Source: Deltaproteobacteria bacterium
GTDB lineage: Bacteria; Desulfobacterota; Binatia; UBA9968
Length of the DNA: 5,420 nt
Direction of reading: 5' to 3'
Assembly: GCA_016844625.1 (NCBI GenBank)
Contig: JAERMN010000262.1
Coordinates: 1-5,420, forward strand
Part shown: in pieces, positions 1 through 4,640 of the stretch
Numbering within the stretch: position 1 is the first letter of the stretch
Layout of the letters: each line of letters opens with the position of its first letter
The notes under the pieces: generated by a model
Databases searched by the model: none
Seen by the model: only the letters and a program-made list of their open reading frames with translations
What the model was told of the DNA's origin: nothing
Position numbers and translations under genes: made by a program

Positions 1-453
1 ATCACCTACGCCAAAAACTTTCGCCAGATGACCGACTGGCTGGCCTCCGGCAAATTCGCCATCTGCATGGGCTGCAAAGATTCCGCGCGGGCGAAAAACC
101 AAGGCCTGCCGGTGGACGATTTCGATACCAATCAATGGAAAGAAGGTTCGAGCTTTTCGGCGGGCGGCGGCTCGATGAGCTACATGAATCAAGCACCGCA
201 TCCGAACGCGGCGAAGGTTTTTATCAACTGGTTTCTCTCGCGCAAAGGGCAGATCGCTTTGCAGAAGTTGGGCGACCCGGACGATCCGGCCAACTCGCGG
301 CGCATCGATATTGCCAAAGACGAAATACCGCCGGACAACCGGTTGCAGCCCGGCGTGAAATATTTCGATGTGGTCAAACCGGAATACGGCGATATGAAAC
401 CGATCTTCGACTTGGCGAAGGACATCATGGCCGGCGTGGAGAAGGGTAAATAG
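1..453 (+). CDS. ABC transporter solute-binding protein, C-terminal part (5' end outside window)
   Basis: The reading frame is open from the first base and ends at TAG 451-453, giving 150 residues of a protein whose N-terminus lies upstream. The segment around residues 63-80 (APHPNAAKVFINWFLSRKGQ) is the typical C-lobe helix of family 1 extracellular solute-binding proteins, as in iron(III)- and polyamine-type ABC importers, where the motif reads roughly PHPNAAKLFIDFLLS.EGQ. It is followed by the usual terminal helix with Lys/Asp-rich residues (DLAKDIMAGVEKGK). Such proteins act in the periplasm, or tethered to the membrane, and deliver a small solute to a permease. The signal peptide and the ligand-binding N-lobe are not visible, so the ligand cannot be named. 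The Rieske gene starts 178 nt downstream on the same strand, so a link to its substrate is plausible, but a repeat palindrome lies between them. Confident for the family, open for the substrate. Confidence 0.85.
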   Translation: MTYAKNFRQMTDWLASGKFAICMGCKDSARAKNQGLPVDDFDTNQWKEGSSFSAGGGSMSYMNQAPHPNAAKVFINWFLSRKGQIALQKLGDPDDPANSRRIDIAKDEIPPDNRLQPGVKYFDVVKPEYGDMKPIFDLAKDIMAGVEKGK

Positions 454-493
454 AATTTTACCGTCAGCCATTCGCGCGAATCTTAACCCTCGC

Positions 494-563
494 CCCTTTG
501 GGAGAGGGAAGGGTGAGGGCAAATCCGAATCGTTCGCCCTCACCTCAGTCCTCTCCCAGAGGG
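494..563. repeat. REP-like double palindrome of CCCTCTCCC/GGGAGAGGG type
   Basis: Two arms, 494-520 and 536-563, are imperfect reverse complements separated by 15 nt. The inner ends pair perfectly over GGTGAGGGC (512-520) and GCCCTCACC (536-544), with a second block of GGGAGAGG against CCTCTCCC further out. Each arm also holds its own small hairpin, for example CTCTCCC-AGA-GGGAGAG at 552-568. This matches a widespread intergenic palindromic repeat type seen in many Gram-negative genomes. It may act as an mRNA stability or termination structure after the solute-binding gene, but no T-tract follows, so it is called as a repeat. Confidence 0.75.
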
Positions 564-589
564 AGAGGAAGTAAGAGGGACAGAAAGCC

Positions 590-611
590 AAGCGATAGTT
601 AAGCGATTGTT
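590..611 (+). repeat. 11-bp tandem repeat upstream of the Rieske gene
   Basis: AAGCGATAGTT (590-600) is followed directly by AAGCGATTGTT (601-611), identical in 10 of 11 bases. It sits 9 nt upstream of the Shine-Dalgarno of the Rieske gene. It could be half of an operator or part of a promoter region, but nothing else supports this, and it may simply be slippage. Confidence 0.45.
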
Positions 612-619
612 ATTCATTC

Positions 620-625
620 GAGGAG
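620..625 (+). promoter_or_regulatory. Shine-Dalgarno of the Rieske oxygenase gene
   Basis: GAGGAG lies 6 nt before the ATG at 632. This strong match fixes the start of the Rieske oxygenase, whose N-terminus also has the expected length ahead of the Rieske domain. Confidence 0.8.
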
Positions 626-631
626 CGCAAC

Positions 632-1798
632 ATGCTCACACGTGAAGAGAACGAAACATTGACGCGCGTCGGCCGCGGCACGCCGGGAGGCGAGTATCTG
701 CGGCGTTATTGGATGCCGGTTGCCTGCGCCGGCGAATTGACCGAGGACAAGGCGATCAAAGCGTTTCGGCTGTTGGGCGAAAATCTCGTCGTCTTTCGCG
801 ACAAAAGCGGCCGCTATGGTGTCGTCGCCGAGCAGTGCCCGCACCGCAAAGCGTCACTAGCCTTCGGCCGGGTCGACGAAGAAGGGATTCGCTGTCCCTA
901 TCATGGTTGGAAATTCGATTGCACGGGAAAATGTCTCGAACAGCCGGCGGAGCCGATTGACGGCGGATTCAAAGACAAGATCAAACAGACCGCTTATCCA
1001 TGTGAGCGCTTGGGTGGTTTGCTCTGGGCCTATCTCGGTCCGGAGCCGCGGCCATTATTGCCGCGCTGGGATGTGCTGGTGTGGGAAGATGGCAAGCGCT
1101 GGATCGAGAAGCACGAGATTTATAACTGCAATTGGCTCCAGCCGACCGAAAACTCCGTCGACCCGTCGCATCTGTATTGGCTGCATGGCGACACAGCGCA
1201 CTTAGCGCCGACGGTGGACCACTATGAAGAGGAGCATGCCTTCACGCCGTTCGAGTATGGCATCATGAAACGGCGCGTCACCCCCGGTAGAAAGCCCGGC
1301 GATGCACCGGTGGTCGACCAACATCCGCTGTTGTTCCCGTGCACGCTGCGTCATGTGTTCCGCGAGCGACTGCTCGAAGGCCGGGTGCGCCATAATTTGC
1401 AGATCCGCGTACCGGTGGACGATGCGCACACGCAGGTGTTCGTGGTTTATTTTTCGCCCAACGAAACTGACCGGTCGCCGGCGGACGGCGACACGCCCTG
1501 GGAGTTTTTTCGCATTCGCGACGACAATGGCGAGTACCGGCTCGATCAGGTGTTAGTGCAAGACGCCATGGCTTGGGAAAGCCAAGGCGCACCGACGGAT
1601 CGTACTCAGGAGCATTTGGGCGTTGGCGATGAGGGCATCATTCTGCTCAGAAAAATTTTGCGCGAGCAGATCGACATCGTGCGCAACGGCGGCGAACCGC
1701 TCGGCGTGGTGCGCGATGCAGGGAAGAATCGATTGATCGAGTTCGAGGTGGTCAACGAGCGCATCGGGATTCTTGCCAAAGAAAAGAAGGTGGCGTGA
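632..1798 (+). CDS. Rieske [2Fe-2S] non-heme iron oxygenase alpha subunit, phthalate-dioxygenase type
   Basis: This 388-residue protein has the layout of a Rieske oxygenase catalytic subunit, a cytoplasmic enzyme that uses O2 and electrons from a separate reductase to hydroxylate or O/N-demethylate (usually aromatic) substrates. The Rieske domain covers about residues 25-130. Cluster ligands are visible as C69-P-H71 and, 16 residues later, C88-P-Y-H91-G-W. The catalytic domain shows E173-N174-x2-D177-P-S-H180-x4-H185: H180 and H185 are the expected iron ligands, and D177 is the conserved residue bridging Rieske and iron sites in neighbouring subunits. The segment QDAMAWESQG (310-319) followed by DRTQEHLG and GDEGI is characteristic of the phthalate 4,5-dioxygenase/LigX-like group; D311 is the likely third ligand, by inference. 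Length is slightly short for that group (often 400-450). No reductase or ferredoxin gene is in the window. The downstream bicupin begins 82 nt later, suggesting one transcript. Family very sure; substrate unknown. Confidence 0.95.
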   Translation: MLTREENETLTRVGRGTPGGEYLRRYWMPVACAGELTEDKAIKAFRLLGENLVVFRDKSGRYGVVAEQCPHRKASLAFGRVDEEGIRCPYHGWKFDCTGKCLEQPAEPIDGGFKDKIKQTAYPCERLGGLLWAYLGPEPRPLLPRWDVLVWEDGKRWIEKHEIYNCNWLQPTENSVDPSHLYWLHGDTAHLAPTVDHYEEEHAFTPFEYGIMKRRVTPGRKPGDAPVVDQHPLLFPCTLRHVFRERLLEGRVRHNLQIRVPVDDAHTQVFVVYFSPNETDRSPADGDTPWEFFRIRDDNGEYRLDQVLVQDAMAWESQGAPTDRTQEHLGVGDEGIILLRKILREQIDIVRNGGEPLGVVRDAGKNRLIEFEVVNERIGILAKEKKVA

Positions 1799-1866
1799 CG
1801 CTTTCGGCATTAGGTTTCACTATTGGACGGCATCAGTCACAAATCGGACGCAGCTAGGAATATATC

Positions 1867-1872
1867 AGGAGG
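1867..1872 (+). promoter_or_regulatory. Shine-Dalgarno of the first bicupin gene
   Basis: A perfect AGGAGG sits 8 nt before ATG 1881. It decides the start: the frame is open further upstream to an ATG at 1773 inside the Rieske gene, but that codon has no comparable ribosome site. The N-terminus from 1881 also aligns with that of the paralog (MAE...QP.DLK). Confidence 0.9.
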
Positions 1873-1880
1873 AAGTTTCA

Positions 1881-2984
1881 ATGGCCGAAATGAACACACA
1901 ACCTTCGGATCTCAAGCCCGATCGGCTCGACACTTATAAAGTTTGGCAGGCGGAGCAGAAGATTCCCTGCGTGCGCGGTTTCTTCGTCAAGGATGTAAAC
2001 AAAGTCCCGGTGGAACCTTGGGATTTAAAAGGCGTGCCCTGTTCTTTTGTCGTGCTGGACGGTACCGGCGGTATTAACGACGGTTACGTCTGCGAGATCC
2101 CCGCCGGCGGCAAGACCAAACCGCAGAAACATATGTACGAAGAGATGGTCTACGTCTCCAAAGGTTACGGCGCGACCACGGTGTGGCAGCGCGACGGCAA
2201 GAAAAAACATACCTTTGAGTGGGGGCCGGGCAGCATGTTCGCGGTGCCGATCAACGCCGACTATCAGCACTTCAACGCCAGCGGCAGCGAGACGGCGCGC
2301 TATTTTGCGGTGACCAACTCGTGCTTCATGATGAATCTGTTTCACAACAGTGATTACATTTTTAACAGCGATTATGTTTTCACCGACCGGTTCGATCCGC
2401 ACACCGAAGGTTACTTCAATGGTGAAGGGACGATCACCGGACGGTTTTTCATGACCACCAACTTTGTGCCGGACACCCACAACATCAAGCTCACCGACTA
2501 CAGCGAGCGCGGCAAGGGCAGCACCAACATGAAGTTCGACCTAGCGCGCAATACCATGGGTGCGCATATCTCCGAGTTTCCCGTCGGCACCTACAAGAAA
2601 GGCCATCGCCATGGCCCCGGTGCCCATGTGATTATTCTGTCCGGCCAAGGTTATTCGGTCTTGTGGAAAGATGGCGAGCCCACCGAGCGTGTCGACTGGG
2701 GGCCGGGCAGCGTCGTCGTGCCGCCGGATCAATGGTTTCATCAGCATTTCAATTCCGGCGCGCACCCGGCGCGCTATCTGGCTTTACGTTGGAACAACTG
2801 GCGCTATAAATTCATGCGTTCCCAGGACGGCGAAGGCGGCACCTACACGAGCCTTAAATTAGGCGGCAGCCAGATCGAGTTCGAGGACGAGGATGCGCAG
2901 ATACATAAAGACTTCGAAGCGGCGATGAAAGCGGTGGGCGCGAAATGTAATATGCCCTATCATCCAGGCTGCACGCAGAAATAG
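1881..2984 (+). CDS. bicupin protein, copy 1 (gentisate-dioxygenase-like C-terminal cupin)
   Basis: A 367-residue soluble protein, with no signal peptide or membrane segment seen, containing two cupin barrels. Cupin 1 (about residues 68-145) fits the cupin pattern with altered ligands: Q82-K-H84-x3-E88-x6-G95, then P123 and Y128 where histidine is usual, with H130 and N132 beyond. Cupin 2 (about 228-305) has H242-R-H244-G-P-G-A248 and P281...W-F-H287-Q-H289-F-N291. This matches from memory the HRHx3A and WHxHxN motifs of gentisate 1,2-dioxygenase and related ring-cleaving bicupins, where three histidines hold Fe(II) and the usual cupin Glu is Ala. Gentisate dioxygenase itself carries iron in the N-terminal cupin, so this is not an orthologue. 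The tail ends with an acidic stretch and C356-NMPYHPG-C364. Homologues are, as I recall, often labelled 'ethanolamine ammonia-lyase-activating protein', a name nothing here supports. A ring-cleavage or other Fe-dependent oxygenase acting after the Rieske enzyme is inferred; an isomerase or binding role is possible. Confidence 0.85.
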   Translation: MAEMNTQPSDLKPDRLDTYKVWQAEQKIPCVRGFFVKDVNKVPVEPWDLKGVPCSFVVLDGTGGINDGYVCEIPAGGKTKPQKHMYEEMVYVSKGYGATTVWQRDGKKKHTFEWGPGSMFAVPINADYQHFNASGSETARYFAVTNSCFMMNLFHNSDYIFNSDYVFTDRFDPHTEGYFNGEGTITGRFFMTTNFVPDTHNIKLTDYSERGKGSTNMKFDLARNTMGAHISEFPVGTYKKGHRHGPGAHVIILSGQGYSVLWKDGEPTERVDWGPGSVVVPPDQWFHQHFNSGAHPARYLALRWNNWRYKFMRSQDGEGGTYTSLKLGGSQIEFEDEDAQIHKDFEAAMKAVGAKCNMPYHPGCTQK

Positions 2985-3065
2985 CGCTCGGGTCGGTGAG
3001 CGTCAGTGGCTGGCTGTGGGTATTGATCTAGGCAAAGCCTGTCACCAGATCAGGAGAGAATTGGC

Positions 3066-3092
3066 CGCAAAGAACGCAAAGTACGCAAAAAG
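3066..3092 (+). repeat. dispersed CGCAAAG-type repeat, copy R1
   Basis: Three close-packed units, CGCAAAGAA, CGCAAAGTA and CGCAAAAAG, run through this stretch. The same theme recurs at 4390-4414, 4458-4492, 4542-4570 and, inverted, at 4583-4619. Intergenic repeats of this look are common in environmental bacterial genomes. No function is known to me. Confidence 0.7.
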
Positions 3093-3107
3093 TAATTGGA
3101 TTTGTAG

Positions 3108-3129
3108 GGGCAACCCCCTGTGGTTGCCC
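3108..3129. repeat. hairpin repeat of GTAGGGGCAACC type
   Basis: GGGCAACC (3108-3115) and GGTTGCCC (3122-3129) form a perfect 8-bp stem with a 6-nt loop, preceded by GTAG. The unit follows the CGCAAAG repeat after a short AT-rich spacer. The same order of modules, CGCAAAG/CGAAG units then a GTAGGG hairpin, recurs in the 4385-4570 spacer. It resembles palindromic repeats found in many copies in several environmental phyla. Confidence 0.65.
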
Positions 3130-3151
3130 TTTCGACTAGATTCGAGGTGGA

Positions 3152-3171
3152 CCACGCTGCTCGCAGCGTGG
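3152..3171. repeat. perfect hairpin CCACGCTGC / GCAGCGTGG
   Basis: CCACGCTGC (3152-3160) and GCAGCGTGG (3163-3171) are exact reverse complements with only TC between them, giving an 8-bp stem closed by a CTCG tetraloop. No T-run follows, so it is not called a terminator. Confidence 0.65.
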
Positions 3172-3189
3172 AACCATTAAATGGGGTTT

Positions 3190-3216
3190 CCAAAGGGGGT
3201 TGAACATCCCCTTTGG
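3190..3216. repeat. perfect hairpin CCAAAGGGG / CCCCTTTGG
   Basis: CCAAAGGGG (3190-3198) pairs exactly with CCCCTTTGG (3208-3216) around a 9-nt loop. It is the third in a row of hairpins between the two bicupin genes. Confidence 0.65.
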
Positions 3217-3220
3217 TCAA

Positions 3221-3242
3221 GGGCGGGGTTAATACCCCGCCC
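3221..3242. repeat. perfect GC-rich hairpin GGGCGGGG / CCCCGCCC
   Basis: GGGCGGGG (3221-3228) pairs with CCCCGCCC (3235-3242) around the loop TTAATA. It ends 25 nt before the ribosome site of the second bicupin gene. It could slow polymerase, stop exonucleases or shape the leader of the downstream gene. No T-tract follows on either strand, so a classical terminator is unlikely. Confidence 0.65.
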
Positions 3243-3267
3243 GCGAAGTGGCTGCGTTTATCTTAAC

Positions 3268-3272
3268 GGAGG
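3268..3272 (+). promoter_or_regulatory. Shine-Dalgarno of the second bicupin gene
   Basis: GGAGG lies 8 nt before ATG 3281, the same spacing as in the first bicupin gene. An in-frame ATG at 3248 would add 11 residues not shared with the paralog and has no ribosome site, so 3281 is chosen. Confidence 0.85.
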
Positions 3273-3280
3273 ATCATTTA

Positions 3281-4384
3281 ATGGCGGAAAGTAGACAGCA
3301 ACCTGCGGATCTCAAACTGGAACGGATTGACACGTACAAAGACTGGCAGGCGGCACAGCGGATTCCGGTGGTGCGCGGCTTTTTTGTCGAAGACTTGAAC
3401 AAGGTCGAAGTCGAACCGTGGGATTTGAAGGGTGTGCCTTGTTCGTTCGTTGTGCTCGACGGCACGGGCGGCGTCAACGATGGTTACGTCTGCGAGATTC
3501 CCGCCGGCGGCAAGACCAAGGTGCAGAAACATCTCTATGAAGAGATGGTTTACGTCACCAAAGGTTACGGCGCGACATCGGTGTGGCAGAAGGATGGCAA
3601 GAAGCACACTTTTGAGTGGGGCCCCGGCAGTTTATTCGCGGTGCCGATCAACGCGCACTACCAGCATTTCAACGCCAGCGGCAGCGAGGCGGCGCGCTAT
3701 TTCGCGGTGACCAACTCCTGCTTCATGATGAATCTATTTCACAATGTCGATTTTATTTTCGGCGACGACTTCGCGTTTCTCGACCGCTTCGATCCCAGCA
3801 CCGAAGGCTATTTTAGCGGCCCGGGCGAACTCACCGGACGTTTCTTCATGACGACCAACTTCGTGCCCGACACGCACACGATCAAACTGACGGACTACAG
3901 CGAGCGCGGCAAGGGCAGCACCAACATGAAATTCAATCTCGCCGGCCAAACGATGTGCGCGCATATCTCGGAATTTCCCGTCGGCACTTACAAAAAAGGA
4001 CACAAGCATGGCCCAGGCGCCCATGTGATCATTCTCGGCGGCCAGGGCTATTCAGTGTTGTGGCAGGATGGGCGGCCGATGGAGCGGGTCGACTGGAAGC
4101 CGGGTAGCGTCGTGGTACCGCCGGATCAATGGTTCCACCAACATTTCAATTCCGGCGCTAACCCGGCGCGCTACTTGGCGCTACGCTGGGGCAGTTGGAA
4201 GTTTCGCTTCATGCGCATGCAGGACGGCGAAGGCGGGACTTATACTAGTATTAAGAATGGCGGCGGGCAGATTGAGTTCGAAGACGAAGATCCGCAGGTC
4301 CACCAAGAGTTTGAAGCGGCGATGAAAAAAGTCGGCGCGCATTGCAACATGCCGTATCATCCCGGCTGCACGGACAAGGGTTGA
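3281..4384 (+). CDS. bicupin protein, copy 2 (paralog of the preceding gene)
   Basis: This protein also has 367 residues and differs from copy 1 at about 65 aligned positions (roughly 82% identity, counted by eye), with one lysine fewer near residue 108 and one extra terminal glycine. Putative metal residues are the same: Q82, H84, E88 in cupin 1 with Y127 and H129; H241-K-H243 and H286-Q-H288 in cupin 2; and the C355-NMPYHPG-C363 tail. Changes cluster in the segment between the barrels (about 157-185) and include C30 to V, D127 to H beside the cupin-1 motif, and R to K between the two cupin-2 histidines. That pattern suggests two active proteins with related substrates, or two kinds of subunit, rather than a decaying copy: the frame is intact and no motif residue is lost. 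A 296-nt spacer separates it from copy 1, so it may have its own transcript or be tuned by the hairpins there. The function is as uncertain as for copy 1. Confidence 0.85.
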   Translation: MAESRQQPADLKLERIDTYKDWQAAQRIPVVRGFFVEDLNKVEVEPWDLKGVPCSFVVLDGTGGVNDGYVCEIPAGGKTKVQKHLYEEMVYVTKGYGATSVWQKDGKKHTFEWGPGSLFAVPINAHYQHFNASGSEAARYFAVTNSCFMMNLFHNVDFIFGDDFAFLDRFDPSTEGYFSGPGELTGRFFMTTNFVPDTHTIKLTDYSERGKGSTNMKFNLAGQTMCAHISEFPVGTYKKGHKHGPGAHVIILGGQGYSVLWQDGRPMERVDWKPGSVVVPPDQWFHQHFNSGANPARYLALRWGSWKFRFMRMQDGEGGTYTSIKNGGGQIEFEDEDPQVHQEFEAAMKKVGAHCNMPYHPGCTDKG

Positions 4385-4389
4385 TTGCA

Positions 4390-4414
4390 CCACGAAGACG
4401 CGAAGGGCACGAAG
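4390..4414 (+). repeat. CACGAAG-type repeat, copy R2
   Basis: Units CACGAAGA, CGCGAAGGG and CACGAAGG follow each other, starting 5 nt after the stop of the second bicupin gene. This is a variant of the CGCAAAG family; the short spacer GTTTTC leads straight into a GTAGGG hairpin module. Confidence 0.6.
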
Positions 4415-4420
4415 GTTTTC

Positions 4421-4570
4421 GTAGGGTGCGCTGCGCGCACCATCGGTCTCGGAATATCTCCCGCAAAGGCGCCAAGGCGCAAAGTTCGGAATAGAAAAAA
4501 TCTTGTAGGGCGCGCCGTGCGCACCGGTCGGGGTCGGATATCTCGCGCAAAGAACGCAAAGGGCGCGAAG
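4421..4570 (+). repeat. imperfect tandem duplication of a GTAGGG-hairpin plus CGCAAAG module
   Basis: Two units, about 4421-4484 and 4505-4570, align along their length. Each starts with GTAGGG and a G/C hairpin: GGTGCGC (4425-4431) with GCGCACC (4435-4441) in the first, and a version with one mismatch at 4509-4525. A TCGG-rich stretch and ATATCTC follow, and each ends in CGCAAAG-type units (4462-4484; 4545-4570). A 20-nt AT-rich piece lies between them. The units are diverged, so the duplication is old or reflects independent insertions of one repeat family. Confidence 0.6.
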
Positions 4571-4619
4571 AAAAGAAATTGAATTCCGAACTTAGCGTCC
4601 TTGGCGTTCTTTGCGCGAG
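4542..4619. repeat. 29-bp inverted repeat between convergent genes
   Basis: The arms 4542-4570 and 4591-4619 match in 26 of 29 positions as reverse complements, perfectly over the outer 16 bases, around a 20-nt loop. The right arm is an opposite-strand copy of the CGCAAAG repeat and extends to 4583, where ATTCCGAAC mirrors GTTCGGAAT at 4484-4492. It lies between the stops of the second bicupin (+) and the racemase-like gene (-), where a two-way terminator would be expected. No T-tract is present on either strand, so any stop would be non-classical. Confidence 0.65.
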
Positions 4620-4640
4620 GCTTGTCCGAATCTGGCGTTC

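Noticed and set aside
1773..1880. 36-residue N-terminal extension of the first bicupin, starting inside the Rieske gene
   Set aside because: AGGAGG lies directly before ATG 1881, and the N-terminus from there matches the paralog. The extension has no ribosome site.
1799..1880. Sigma-70 promoter before the first bicupin (TTGGAC at 1823-1828)
   Set aside because: No acceptable -10 hexamer is found at 16-18 nt spacing. Co-transcription with the Rieske gene is simpler.
2025..2480. 151-residue open frame on the minus strand within the first bicupin, with a similar one at 3278-3607 in the second
   Set aside because: It lies antisense to a clearly conserved coding sequence. Its presence in both copies follows from the shared codon pattern of a GC-rich gene.
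1881..2984. Naming the bicupins gentisate 1,2-dioxygenase
   Set aside because: Only the C-terminal cupin resembles its iron site, and the N-terminal site and the Cys tail differ, so the name would overstate what is seen.
2985..3002. Terminator just after the first bicupin (CGCTC / GAGCG)
   Set aside because: The stem is only 5 bp plus a possible wobble pair, and no T-run follows.
3248..3280. 11-residue extension of the second bicupin
   Set aside because: It would run through the ribosome site GGAGG, is absent from the paralog, and has no Shine-Dalgarno of its own.
4251..4582. Open frames on both strands across the 4385-4640 spacer (102 residues minus, 65 residues plus)
   Set aside because: They read through repeat units and hairpins, have low-complexity Arg/Lys-rich products and no ribosome sites.
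4390..4620. Possible CRISPR array from repeated CGCAAAG units
   Set aside because: Units are short and diverged, occur in both orientations, and have no regular spacers.
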